Assembly: GCF_000247695.1 (NCBI RefSeq)
Contig: NW_004624843.1
Coordinates: 1,668,684 to 1,732,683 of the forward strand
DNA: 64,000 bases
Direction of reading: 5' to 3'
From: Heterocephalus glaber
Lineage: Eukaryota > Chordata > Mammalia > Rodentia > Bathyergidae
In this document: positions 1 to 9,656 of the stretch, in pieces
Position numbering within the stretch: position 1 is the stretch's first letter
How the letters are laid out: each line of letters opens with the position of its first letter
Position numbers and translations under genes: made by a program
Notes under the pieces: model-generated
Seen by the model: the letters and a program-made list of their open reading frames with translations, nothing else
Told to the model about the DNA's origin: nothing
Database searches by the model: none

Positions 1-365
1 CCTGTGACCTGCATGTGTCACTTAAATGCATTCACCAAGAAGTGCCACTGTGTTTACTTTCTGATCATTTATTATTTCTCACTTCCTACAAAGGGGCCCA
101 GCTACAGAAAGTGATTCTGGGTGTCTGTATTTTCTTAGAGTAGGAATTCATTGAAATGATTAGGCCAAACCATTTTATATACAGAAAAAGGGAAAGATAC
201 CAAGGAGTGGTTAAAATAGGGAAGATAGAGGGAACAGAGTAGAAGACAGTCTTTGGTGACCCCTTTCCTGTCCTCTCAAGATTTACTTTTATGATGCCTC
301 GCTCTCATCTACAAGTTGGACTTGACGTGAGCCCTCATCTGGCTGACAACAAGTGAATAAAGTTG

Positions 366-548
366 CTAGGATGGTTTTATGATATCAATTAAGCAATCCA
401 AACAGGTAACTATGATTGAAATAGCTAGTACTATTATTACCACAGCATAAGCAAGATTATCCAGTACAACAGTATCCCTGGAGCCCCCTCGGCTTCGAAT
501 CATCTGATTTTGCTGAAGCATGACAATTCTTTTCAAGGTTGGTATCAA
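366..548 (-). other. Unidentified hydrophobic open frame in TM4SF20 intron 2
   Basis: An open frame of about 60-70 codons on the same strand as TM4SF20. It contains a run of about 20 hydrophobic residues (AYAVVIIVLAISIIVT) near its C-terminal end. It has no family match I recognise, the upstream part has no convincing acceptor or initiator context, and AT-rich intronic DNA often yields Val/Ile/Leu-rich frames by chance. It does not match the expected third TM4SF20 exon. Probably fortuitous. Confidence 0.15.
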
Positions 549-976
549 GGAGCAAAACCACCTGCTGTACTGAGTTCAGTCTAAAACCTGCATGGAAAGT
601 GGCATAGTTATTCCTGCCTGGCTGTGTCCTCAAAGGAGATAAAATTTAAGTGATCATCAAAAAGATGACTGGTTGTTCATCAAGAATATATGCAAAATGA
701 AAATAAGATTTGTAATGGAAATATGACTTGAGCAAAACATGAGTCCTTTGATATTTCTGAATCCAAGGATTCAAAAGTATATCAGGATGTCTTTTGCATG
801 AATGTTGTGAATACAATATAGAAATGATGCAGAGTCGGTATCCTAATTATCATAGTTCAGGAAATGACATGCAGGAGAACCTGAGAATTAATATTTATTG
901 AATACCTACAATGTGTCAGAAATGGACAAGAATTATTTCAAAAATTGTTGTAATCCTAGATAAGAATCAAATGTCA

Positions 977-1062
977 AGCCAGGGATTTAGCTCAGTGGTT
1001 CTGGTGCCTGCCTTGCAAGCGCAAGGTCCCGAGTTCAGTCCCTGGTGCCAAAAAAAAATAAA
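977..1062 (+). mobile_element. ID SINE (tRNA-derived), with target duplication
   Basis: Body with TTTAGCTCAGTGG (A box) and GAGTTCAGTCCC (B box), ending GGTGCC plus an A-rich tail. Flanked by a 12-base direct repeat AATCAAATGTCA (965-976 and 1063-1074), so a clean retrotransposition in intron 2. Confidence 0.9.
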
Positions 1063-1134
1063 AATCAAATGTCAGAGCAGGCAATATTAAAACAAATACG
1101 GATCTTTTGTTCTTTAAGACATTGACTCTTGGGC

Positions 1135-1219
1135 TGTGGTAGTAGCTCAGTGGTGAAGTGTTTAGCAAGCCCAAGGCCCTGGATTTGATCCCCAGCACTG
1201 GAAAATAAAAATTAAAAAA
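1135..1219 (+). mobile_element. Older ID-type SINE
   Basis: Diverged ID body (GTAGCTCAGTGGTGAAGTG … GATTTGATCCCCAGCACTG) with an A-rich tail. It carries the GTAG/CCCAGCACTG wording of the older subfamily rather than the CCCCGGTACC ending of the younger one. Confidence 0.75.
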
Positions 1220-1400
1220 TGATTCATAACCCTAGCAGCACACTGGAATCACCTTGGATGCTTTTGAAAAACACTGATGCAAAGTCTCTGGGAAGGAGGT
1301 CACCGAGGCATTGATATTTTTAAAATCTCCCCTGATTATGTGAACATTCTCATCTTACTGGGCTCCATTGCTTTAAAACCCTTAAATCTTCCCACTTCAG
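1220..1400 (+). mobile_element. hAT-Charlie-type nonautonomous DNA transposon remnant
   Basis: Reads ACCCTAGCAGCACACTGGAA TCACC…, followed by a gap of similar spacing and GGCATTGATATTTTTAAA, the wording of MER3/MER58/MER20-like mammal-wide hAT elements. Termini are decayed. Confidence 0.5.
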
Positions 1401-1529
1401 CCAGACATACTTACTGTGACTGCTTGTTATTGATCTACCCCCTTGCTTGGAGAATTAGGAGAGCCCGAAGTGTTCCTTAAAAGCAATTTTCATGGTGTAA
1501 ACATTGTGAATGTTGGAGCTTGGTGCATT

Positions 1530-1715
1530 GGGAAAATAACCACTTGTGCTACACTGGCAAATTACTCAATTTTTCTGAGCATCAGTTTCTTGGTCAAGAA
1601 AACCCCAGATCTTACTTTTCCCACTGAAGAGTTTGAGAGGATTAAATAATACTGATATCATACCTGAAAGTGTTCTGAGCAGAGTAACACTTAGGTTAAT
1701 AACTATTAATATACT
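1530..1715 (+). mobile_element. MIR SINE remnant
   Basis: Degenerate MIR core (GGCAAATTACTCAATTTTTC … TCAGTTTCTTGGTC … GAGAGGATTAAATAATACTG). Ancient, without visible target duplication. Confidence 0.55.
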
Positions 1716-2180
1716 CTTAGTTACAACTTTATTCAGAGTAGGTAGGCATTAAATGTTTGAAAAATAACTGACGACTCCTTTCACTTAACTGAATAAGGAC
1801 AGTTACCGTTCTGGTCCTAGCAAGCCAACCTTTTGTATTCATGAGAGCTGAAGATACGTTTCTGTTTTGCACACACCACAAAATGAGCACATAGTGAAGT
1901 ATTCGGAAGTTATGAAATCAACAGCTGTGGTGTGACTTACAGATCTTTCTTTGAAAACCTTTGGGCAAACTAAAGAGGAAAGGACTGAAGCTAGCTCCAA
2001 AGTAAGGTTCTTACAAGAAATGAAAAAGAATGTCCTCCCTTTCCATATGATCATTTAATCAGGATGTTTTTGACCCTGCTGGGCCTCCATAGGCGCTAAG
2101 GACTCAGGGTGGCTTGGCTCAGATGTCAGTAACTGTTAATGTGCTTCTGCTTCCAAACCCACTGACCGCTGCACACTCAC

Positions 2181-2246
2181 CCCGGTTTTGTTGTTGCAGC
2201 ACGCTCGCTTCCTTGCTGCCAAGGACATCGTAGTTGCTGGAATGAC
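2181..2246 (-). CDS. TM4SF20: TM4SF20 coding exon 2 (66 bp)
   Basis: 22 codons read on the minus strand from 2246: VIPATTMSLAARKRACCNNK, then T and G. This follows exon 1 directly in the family protein (…GAGLM, then A/V-IPATTMSL…ARKRACCNN…TG). The acceptor is a CAG at 2249-2247 preceded by pyrimidine-rich sequence. The donor is GGG followed by GTGAGT at 2180-2175. Both junctions are phase 0, so exon 1 and exon 2 join without a frameshift. The exon is too short to stand out as an ORF, and its antisense strand carries a misleading 57-70-codon open frame. It encodes the cytosolic basic loop (RKR) and the Cys-Cys pair after the first hydrophobic region. Confidence 0.93.
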
Positions 2247-2814
2247 CTGGAAATTGCATTACAGGAAAGATGAGTATTACCACTTCTCGTCAGATGAAAA
2301 AGCAGTAATCTCGGTCTCCCATTTATCACCAGTTGTGGGAAGCCAACGCTCAAGAGAATGAAAGAAGAAATTTAACAATATCCTTATCTTAACTTTGTGG
2401 TCTTAATTTCAACCATAAAGATTAAAAGGAGGGATAAAGTTCAAGTTAGCAATTGTAAAGTCTCTCCCTCCATTCACAGTGTACTCTGAAAGACTTGGAT
2501 TTTAAATCGGATGACTTATTTGTGCACTACTTTGGAAGGAATGTTTCTGGAAGAATTGGTTGTGTCATCCAAATTTTGTTTTTCTTCCCCTCCTCTCCTC
2601 TCATTATTACAACCTAGTATGAGTTAGTTTTGCAATTTCCTACAAAGTATGCTTTAGTTTAGCAAGCCTTCAGGAAAAAAACCCAATAGTTTTGCTTCCC
2701 TGAGAGTTGACAAGAACTAATTCTTGGGTGTGATAAAAAATACAATGAATATTTTTTAAATGTTTAAAACGTATTACAGTAAAAGACACGATGCCACTAA
2801 TGCCCCTCAAAATA

Positions 2815-3225
2815 CCCCCCTCACTTGAAACACACTTATCCCAACACACTTCTTGCTACTTTCTGAAGCAGTTTGCAATTCCTTTATCATGAGTGTCAAT
2901 GATTGAAAATACAGTGGATGCTGCCCCTGAGTACCATCAAATGGAAATGCAGGCTTTTGAAAACATTAAGGTGTGTCCTCATCCATCTTATTCTCTGGAT
3001 CTAGCACTGTGTGACCTCTGACTCTTCCCCAAAGTCAAAATGATAAATGTTTTGAATCAAATCAGGACAATGAGACAGCTACAACGGCCCAACTGAACAC
3101 ACTCCTGAAAAAGGACTTCCAGAGCTGCTTCAGAAAGTGAAAAGAACGATGGGAAAAGTGCGTTTGAAGAGGGAGATATTTTGAGGGGGATTCATGGTAA
3201 TGTGTCTTTTATCAGAGTAATTTTT
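2815..3225 (+). mobile_element. Mariner-family DNA transposon remnant (transposase 3' part)
   Basis: Broken transposase coding sequence. CATCCATCTTATTCTCTGGA continues as the mariner HPxYSxDLAxCD signature. Downstream is the KDFQ…F.KWKKRWDKC-like end with the final GDxF motif (AGGGAGATATTTTGA). Stops and frameshifts interrupt it, so it is an inactive fossil, on the strand opposite to TM4SF20 within intron 1/2 territory near exon 2. Confidence 0.75.
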
Positions 3226-3756
3226 TAAATTTTTCTATGAGCAGTCACTGTATTCTTTATCATCCCTTGATTACCACTCCCCCCATTTACCTAACTCTCT
3301 TCTTCCAGGATCACGACCATCTGTCTCATCTCTCTAAGCCCATATCTGAAAATTATTTTGGGTCTCATGTTCTTTTTCTACTCCTGTAATCCATGATTTG
3401 TAATGATCTTACTGTACACTGATATTCAGTCTTGTATATATTGCATTCTCTGTTAAAAGAAAGATTACAGACACTCCCATCTACAACCAAGTTCCAGTAC
3501 TGAGACTAGGTCTTTAATTGTTCACTAAATGAGAAATTGTATACAGTATGTACATTACAATATTCAGAACAAAGGAATAGTGTAAGGAAACTCCAACATG
3601 ATGACTTTGCTTTTATTTGCATAACTCTTGCGCACAGTACTGTAATGTGTAACAACATAAAACTACAGTACTTATAAACAAGGTTTACTGTACAAAAAAA
3701 GACACTGGGCTTTATCAACAAGATGTATAGAACTGTACCAAAAAGAAAAAGTGATG

Positions 3757-3843
3757 GGGCCAGGGATTTAGCTCAGTGGTTTTGCCACCTGCAGTGCAAG
3801 CACAAGGACCCAAGTTTGATCCCCGGTACCAAAAAAAGAAAAA
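3757..3843 (+). mobile_element. ID SINE, young subfamily
   Basis: GGGGCCAGGGATTTAGCTCA … CAAGTTTGATCCCCGGTACC followed by an A-rich tail with G interruptions. Located in intron 1, antisense to the gene. Confidence 0.88.
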
Positions 3844-4149
3844 GAAAACATGATAGTCATAAGTCTGAGTGTCGGATCCTAAGTCGAACAGTCAGTAATC
3901 AATCGGGTAGATCATTATACAAGGACTATCTGTATTGATGAGGAAAGCTGTTAGAAATGACATCATATTCTCAGAATTTAATTCTTATGTAGGCAGCAGT
4001 TATGGCTAGGAATTCTAGAAGGAGTTTTATACTAGTGGAGAGCATAATATAAATGACTTCCTCCCACTTATCAAACTTGAGTTGTAAAGGTTTTTGTAAG
4101 TCAACCCCACTTCTGCTAAGTGATTCTCCCCTGCTCATATTTTCTAACA

Positions 4150-4375
4150 TTTTACATGCTCTAACTACATGCCAGGCCCTGTTATAGGTGCTTTGCATAC
4201 TTTAGGGTACTCCATCTTCATAACAATCCTATGAGGTAGGTACTATTTTATCCCCATTTCACCCATGAGATAAGTGAAGCACAATTTGAGTAGCTTGCCT
4301 CAGAAAGTAAGAGAGATGAGACTCAAAGCTAGGCATGGACTTCAGAGCCAGGCTCTTAACCACTGGTCCACACTG
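4150..4375 (-). mobile_element. MIR SINE
   Basis: Near full-length MIR in reverse orientation: CATGCCAGGCCCTG, CCTATGAGGTAGGTACTATT, ATCCCCATTTCACCCATGAG, ending in CTCTTAACCACTGGTCCACA. Well preserved for its age. Confidence 0.85.
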
Positions 4376-4395
4376 ATTCTTAGTATTCTCCTCTC

Positions 4396-4614
4396 TTAGC
4401 CATGGTAGCACACACCTGTGATCCAGCTTCTTGGAAAGCTGCGGCAGGAGAATGGCAAGTTTGAGCCCAGCCTGAGCAACTTAGTGAGACCCTGCCTTAA
4501 ATTAAATTTTGCAAGACCCAGAAGTGTAGCTCAGGGGTGGAGAACTTGCCTGATATGCATGTGGCCCTGAGTTTAATCCCCAGCACCACAAAAATGAAAA
4601 AGAAAAAAACTGAC
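4396..4614 (+). mobile_element. B1-ID composite SINE
   Basis: 7SL-derived half (GCCATGGTAGCACACACCTG … GAGCAACTTAGTGAGACCCT) joined through a short A/T linker to a tRNA-derived half (AGTGTAGCTCAGGGGTGGAG … TTTAATCCCCAGCACCAC) with an A-rich tail. Confidence 0.85.
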
Positions 4615-5071
4615 TTCTTTCTACATAAAATGTATTCATTCTTGCCTTACCACCACTGCCATTGCTCTTCTCATGGACTTTCTAACTCCCTCTTCCCCCG
4701 TCCTTTTTTCTAAAACAACATCCACCTCTGTTCTTTCAGAGCAGGTTAAGAGTCATGCCTTCACAAGGCAGTTTTCCTAACAAACTCCACCCATGCAATC
4801 ATGTGCTGAATCCATGTCACTTGTATTGTTAGCAAGCTTCCCTTACACATTTCTCTAAAGACCAACACCCTCACATCTCAGAGGCCACTGTACATATGGC
4901 TGCTCAGCCACCCAGAGGCATAACTGAAAGCCCAGAAGAAAGAGGAAGTAAATTTTAGCTCCCAAATGCACTAAACCTCTTTTGTTGTACAGGAAAACTA
5001 TCCTGCCTTCTGAGGTAGAGAAAGCATCACTTGGAAAAGGAACTGACAAACTACTGACCCACTGTCTCTTT

Positions 5072-5243
5072 TTTGTAAATAAAGTTTTATTGGGACAACA
5101 TCACTCCCACTTGTTTACAAGTTGTCTGTTGCTACTTTTGCACACCAACAGGAGAGTTGAACTGCTGTAGAAGAGACTGGCTCACAAAGTCTAAAACATC
5201 CGCTATCGGGCTTTTTACAGAAAAGTTTACCAACCACTGACTT
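5072..5243 (-). mobile_element. hAT-Charlie-like nonautonomous transposon remnant
   Basis: Mammal-wide wording: AATAAAGTTTTATTGGGACA at one end and ACAGAAAAGTTTACCAACCA CTG at the other, i.e. the reverse of a CAGTGGTTGGTAAACTTTTC start. A related fragment is at 35594-35670. Confidence 0.7.
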
Positions 5244-6089
5244 AGGAAATGAATGAGCTAGGATTAATAATATGACAAGAATGAAAATCGAGGTAGGGGA
5301 ATTAGAGTATTGTTTTTTTTTCTTTGCAGAAATGCAAACTTTCATCCAGTGTTAGAAGTTAGTTACACACTTTTACAAAGGAGCTTTTACAGAAGAGCTT
5401 TAGATAATTTTGTGATCAAATACAGACTTCAGGGATCCTCTAAGTACTTGAATATGAGAGTGACACATAAAACCATAGCTCATCATAAATATAAATACTA
5501 TATTTTACAAATGCCTATTATATAAAATATTTCTAATTTGTTTAACCTCCAACTATTTCCTTTCTGTTAATATTTTAATAATTGACTTTGATAAATTAGA
5601 ATTGCATAATAAGTGAGCTCAGTAAAAGCATGACTAAGATCCAGCTGACAGTTAACTTCATATAAAATAAAATGGCCTGTTTATATTTTAATACCTGAGC
5701 AAATAACATTGGGATTGATTTTTTTTCCACTGAGCTAATAATAAGAGCTGAGGATCGTGAACATACACCTGTACCCTGAACCCTTCTGCCACCCACCTGT
5801 TTGCTCATAGGCATAGCCTATGGTCTTAGGTTCTGAAAATAAAGCATGTATCATATTTTTCAATGAGTTTGATGCTTTAGTGACATCTTTATATTGGTTA
5901 ATATTTGTTGAGGGTGGTAGTCGATTTAACTGTGGAACGAGGAAGTCCACCTTCCCTGAAACTATTTCACAAGGGTATATAGCCTTTCTATGATTTAGTT
6001 TCCTGCTCACTTGACTTTATGGATTAAATTATGGCTTGTATCTTTCCCCCTCTGTCTGCCTGGATCAGGTGTTGAGGACTGTAGTACTT

Positions 6090-6290
6090 TACTAACCTTG
6101 GAATCAGATAAAACTGGAATTGGGTTGCACACCCACTGTGTGACTTGTTAACATTCCCAGCCTTATATTTTCTGGTCTGTAAAGTACAAATTTTATCTAC
6201 TCAGATTATTGTAGTTTCGATGAGATAACAGTGTAATCTATGAATCCAGTAGTTGGTACCTTGCAAGTTGGCAATAAATGAAAGATTTAT
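6090..6290 (+). mobile_element. MIR SINE
   Basis: Diverged MIR: CACTGTGTGACTTGTTAACA … TCTGGTCTGTAAAGTAC … GATGAGATAACAG … GGCAATAAATGAAAG. Confidence 0.7.
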
Positions 6291-7077
6291 GTCCCTCTGT
6301 CTTTTTTTTTTATGTCTTTGTCTCTTCCCTTCATCTCCCATTGTTTCCCAGCAAAAGAATACAAGAGCTGTAGATATGCATCATCTACTTATTTCATGCT
6401 AGTAACAAATTTATATCTAGAGCTACATGAGTTAACCTGTTAATCTAAGTGGATGATTTTAACTTAGAAACTGTTGTGAGCTCTATAGAAATTGCTATCA
6501 TTAAATTAGCTTCTCACCCAGCCGGCTTCTCTTGGCTTCAGTATACAGGATAGAAACCAGCCTCAACCTCAAGCAGAGAGAAGCCTTTGACAGGGTGAGA
6601 GAGCAGACATGAAGAACTGCAGTTGCTTCATACAGTTGAACAATATTTTCTCTGCCTGGAAGAGACCTGTCCGGGCAATTGAAAGAAAAGTTCCAGAATT
6701 TTCCAAAAGCTTTTCTCCTCACTCTTTGCACCTAAAGCAAATGAATAGATTGTTCATGACGGTAAAGGAAAAAGCTATCAACCTTTGAGCAATGCCTCCT
6801 AGAATGGCTTTTCAATGCCAAAGTGGTCTTGAATCCAGTTTGCCAGCCAAGGAGAAGGTTTTATCCAAATTTTAATATATAATGGCCTAAGAGTGTCTTT
6901 AATATAGGTCTGACAATAAAATCAGTAGCAGTATCTGGTCATTATTAGGAATTAATAATTCTTAATGGTCCTGAATTTCTCTTTCTTTTTCTTTTGTGTA
7001 TGTCCTGAATTTCCTTAAAAGTTACCTATATGATTCATTATCTGTAAAACACTGATAACATCCAGTGTGTACAACTA

Positions 7078-7100
7078 TCACACACACACACACACACACA
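7078..7100. repeat. (CA)n microsatellite
   Basis: About 11 uninterrupted CA units in TM4SF20 intron 1. Confidence 0.95.
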
Positions 7101-7259
7101 ATCGAAACAGCAACTCACTCCTCTGCCACCAGCTAGACAACCCAAGGTAGCACACAAATAGTACAACAACAAAAAAAATCAAGTGTCCGGGATGCTGACT
7201 TTTCAACTCCAGCATCCACATCCCCATTTTACAAATATGGAAATAAAGCCGTGGTATGA

Positions 7260-7470
7260 GCTGCACTTCATCACACATGCCTATAATCCCAGCTACTCAG
7301 GAGACTGAGGCAGAAGGATTACAAGTAGAAGGCCAGACTGAGCAACTTAGCACAACCCTGTCTCAAAATAAAAATTCCAAAAACAGCTGGTGAGGTAGTC
7401 AGTGGGAGAGGACTTGTCTTGCATGCACAAAGCACTGGTTTCAATTTCCAGTGCTGCAAAACAAAACAAT
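7260..7470 (+). mobile_element. B1-ID composite SINE
   Basis: B1 half CACATGCCTATAATCCCAGC … CTGAGCAACTTAGC, linker rich in A, then a diverged ID half ending CAATTTCCAGTGCTGCAAAA. Confidence 0.8.
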
Positions 7471-8047
7471 AACAACAAGAATAGAACATAACATGGATGA
7501 TTTACACACAATAATATATAGGGGACAGACCGACAGCTAGATATCCTTCCAGATCTGAAAATAGTATTTCACAGCATTTGGATAAAACAATATTCACAAT
7601 GGCCCTACACAGTCCTGCTGCATCAGAATTCCTAGGGGCAAGTGCAAATCTAACCACTGCAAGTACATGGAGTGCCTCATGACCAGGTATATACTCACTG
7701 TACTGCACTGCTCTGCTCTAGACTTCAACCAGAGTAGACCTAGGATAACAATCAAACTGTCAAACACTATGATTTCTGAGATTTATGTAACAGCCAAATC
7801 AAGAAGTCTTTGAGGTCAGAGACCCAGGATTTTCAGTCTCTATCTTGTAGGCCCACTCTGTTCAGATGCAGGTAATGCTACGGTCATGTGTCATGCTCCC
7901 ACTGATCATGGTCCAGGACGCCAGCACCCATGGGAGTGTTCCTTATTCCCACAGAGCACCTCCCTACTTCTATTGGATTTCCTGCAAATACTGAGAGACT
8001 GGTATGGGGCCGAGGAAAGTTGAAGAAGTGAATTTAAAATGTCTCAT

Positions 8048-8156
8048 GGGGCTGACAGCGTAGCTCAGTAATAGATCATGTGGATCATGTGCTTAGCATG
8101 CACGAGGCCTTGGTTGTGGTCCCTGGCACCACACTAAAAAAAAAAAAAAGAAAAAA
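8048..8156 (+). mobile_element. ID SINE, older subfamily
   Basis: GGGGCTGACAGCGTAGCTCA … GTGGTCCCTGGCACCAC with an A tail. A GTGGATCATGT duplication lies inside the body, probably a short slippage. Confidence 0.8.
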
Positions 8157-8385
8157 ATGAGACAAAGGTCTCTAACACTAAACTCTAAAGTTTAGAAGAG
8201 CCATTCTACATATGAAGAAATATGACAGGTAATAACTCAACAAACTTTTTATCAATTTCTTTTTATTTTGCCAAAGCTCAGTAGCTTGTACCACAATTTA
8301 CTTGAATTAAATTACCATTCTTACCAATGGCCAATATAAGCCCTTGCTATACCACTGCTAACAGTATCCTAAGAAAACATAGCTA

Positions 8386-8489
8386 GGGGCTGGGGATGTA
8401 GCTCAGTGGTTCTGCCACCTGTCTTGAAAGTGCAAGGACCAGAGTTTGATCCCTGGTACCAAAAACCCCCCCAAAAAACAAAACAAAAC
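8386..8489 (+). mobile_element. ID SINE, young, intron 1, antisense to TM4SF20
   Basis: GGGGCTGGGGATGTAGCTCA … TTTGATCCCTGGTACC with a compound C/A-rich tail. Target duplication AAAACATAGCTA at 8374-8385 and 8490-8501. It forms an inverted pair with the ID at 8527-8615. Confidence 0.93.
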
Positions 8490-8526
8490 AAAACATAGCT
8501 AACTGCAAGGCTGAAAGTCATTCTTT

Positions 8527-8615
8527 TTTTCTTTTTTTTTTTGGTACCGGGGATCAAACTCAAGTCCTTGCACTTGTGCAGCAGGCGGCGAAACCACTGA
8601 GCTACATTTCCGGCC
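8527..8615 (-). mobile_element. ID SINE, young, intron 1, sense to TM4SF20
   Basis: Reverse-oriented ID (poly-T, GGTACCGGGGATCAAACTCA … AAACCACTGAGCTAC). Target duplication CTGAAAGTCATTCTTT at 8511-8526 and 8616-8631. It lies 75 bases from the exon 1 donor. Confidence 0.95.
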
Positions 8616-8690
8616 CTGAAAGTCATTCTTTAGGCATTTGATAAAAAGGGGAAGCCCTGGTTCAAATCAAGTCAAATAAATGTTACTCAC

Positions 8691-8873
8691 CATCAGACCT
8701 GCTCCTATAATTCCTGGGAACCACCATTCAAAGCAAGAGATGGGGTTTTGAAAAACTTTGTCCGCCTCAACTAAGTTGATGCCCAGAGGGATTGCATTGA
8801 GGATCACCCCTGCCAGAAGGAGAGCCAGCAGGCTGAACCCATTGCAAGACGTCCATCCCTCACAGCATGTCAT
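8691..8873 (-). CDS. TM4SF20: TM4SF20 coding exon 1 (N-terminus and first transmembrane segment)
   Basis: 61 codons from ATG (8873-8871) to the last codon ATG (8693-8691). The product starts MTCCEGWTSCNGFSLL and ends ISCFEWWFPGIIGAGLM, which is the N-terminus of transmembrane 4 L6 family member 20, an ER/membrane protein. A hydrophobic helix covers roughly residues 13-31. It contains a GXXXN motif (G22-N26, GVILN), reported in human TM4SF20 as the element that lets ceramide invert the protein's membrane topology and so release CREB3L1 for regulated proteolysis. A second hydrophobic stretch starts near residue 51. The exon ends at a strong donor, ATG followed by GTGAGT (8690-8685), in phase 0. 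The start codon was chosen because it matches the known family N-terminus. The frame stays open upstream to another ATG near 8969, but that lies above the TATA box and would not be transcribed. Confidence 0.95.
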
Positions 8874-8935
8874 GGTCAACCCCTGTTCACCTAGAACCCC
8901 AACGAAACACTGGGCCTGCACGGCCTTGTCTTGGC

Positions 8936-8942
8936 TTTTATA
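8936..8942 (-). promoter_or_regulatory. TATA box of the TM4SF20 promoter
   Basis: TATAAAA on the minus strand, within TTATAAAAGCC, 63 bases upstream of the TM4SF20 ATG. The usual 25-30 base spacing puts the transcription start near 8908-8914 and gives a 5' UTR of about 35-40 bases. Just upstream on the minus strand are GTTAAC (half an HNF1 site), TGTTTGT (FOXA-like) and TGATAAA (GATA- or CDX-like), which suits an intestinal gene. The factor assignments are inference from short motifs. Confidence 0.7.
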
Positions 8943-9278
8943 ACAAACATTCTGGTTAACGTTTAGCATTTATCACTGGTGAAAAATGAATTATGAAAAA
9001 GGGTTCAGAGTCCAACAGGGCAGGACATGCGTTATGTGCATTATGACGGAAACTAGTGATCGATTTATATTCTGATAGGGCGGAGGAAGGCAGAAAAAAA
9101 ATCTATGGTTGCTGTGAGATAGATCGGCACATGAAAATAGACAGACAAAAACAAAACAAAACAAAAAAGACAGGTATAAGACAAACTCCTCAAAAATAAT
9201 CCTTTACTGTTACCCCTAATAAAAAGTAAAAACAAGTATATCCAATTAACTAAACTATTTTTCCTACATTATTGATAC

Positions 9279-9651
9279 TGAAGGACCCTAGTTAGCAAGA
9301 CAGACTCCATATTGCTGCTTGACCCACCTGCCTGCCCTTTAGATGAACTCAGAAGGAGGAAGCTTAAAAACCTCCTTCCCTTAGAAAGTCTCTTTAGAAA
9401 CAACAATTAATCAACGATTGTTTTACAAATGTTCTAACAGCAGGACATTCCGCTTCTGTACCTTTTGCTTGCTTTGCTAGTTCTGTCCCATAGCGGGGCC
9501 TAAACTGCTGGCCTCAAAGGTGTATAAAATATGTTAATCTCCCCCAAGTCGAGGCTCGAGTCCGATGCTCGGCTTGGGTCCCGGCCGGTAATAAACTCCT
9601 GTGTGGATTTAATATCGGTCTCTGGTTGGTTCTCTCTCACTGGGTGCAACA
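9279..9651 (+). mobile_element. Solo LTR of an endogenous retrovirus, 373 bp
   Basis: Begins TGAAGGACCCTAG and ends GGGTGCAACA, with a perfect 5-base target duplication GATAC (9274-9278 and 9652-9656). It contains a TATA-like GTATAAAATATG near 9522 and an AATAAA polyadenylation signal near 9589, in the order expected of U3-R-U5. The short U5 with a TCTCTC tract before the terminal CA resembles class I (gammaretrovirus-like) LTRs. No internal retroviral genes follow, so this is a recombined solo LTR. It sits about 370 bases upstream of the TM4SF20 start, in the opposite orientation. Confidence 0.92.
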
Positions 9652-9656
9652 GATAC

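Larger units (their letters stand above)
1..8911 (-). other. TM4SF20: TM4SF20 gene, 5' part (exons 1-2, intron 1, part of intron 2)
   Basis: Gene span, cut by the left window edge. Transcription runs right to left from a predicted start near 8911, inferred about 30 bases downstream of the TATA box. Two coding exons are recognised, separated by a 6.4-kb intron 1 (2247-8690). Intron 2 begins at 2180 and continues past base 1. The third coding exon, which should start with the second transmembrane segment and the extracellular loop, was looked for by eye in 1-2180 on the minus strand and not found. The introns hold SINEs, MIRs, a mariner remnant and hAT fragments, listed separately. The family is the L6 four-transmembrane group. 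In human, TM4SF20 is mainly intestinal and lies between MFF and AGFG1. Identity rests on protein similarity recalled from the family; the placement beside AGFG1 is inferred. Confidence 0.88.

Noticed and set aside
977..1062. tRNA genes suggested by A-box and B-box matches here and at the other ID copies
   Set aside because: The bodies lack a full cloverleaf with anticodon stem and end in A-rich tails with target duplications, so they are SINEs.
2190..2361. Plus-strand open frame after a CAG, looking like a terminal exon
   Set aside because: It is the antisense shadow of TM4SF20 coding exon 2, whose minus-strand translation matches the family protein with correct acceptor and donor.
5735..6010. 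91-codon minus-strand frame in TM4SF20 intron 1
   Set aside because: It does not match any TM4SF20 exon or other family I recognise, and has no splice sites framing it.
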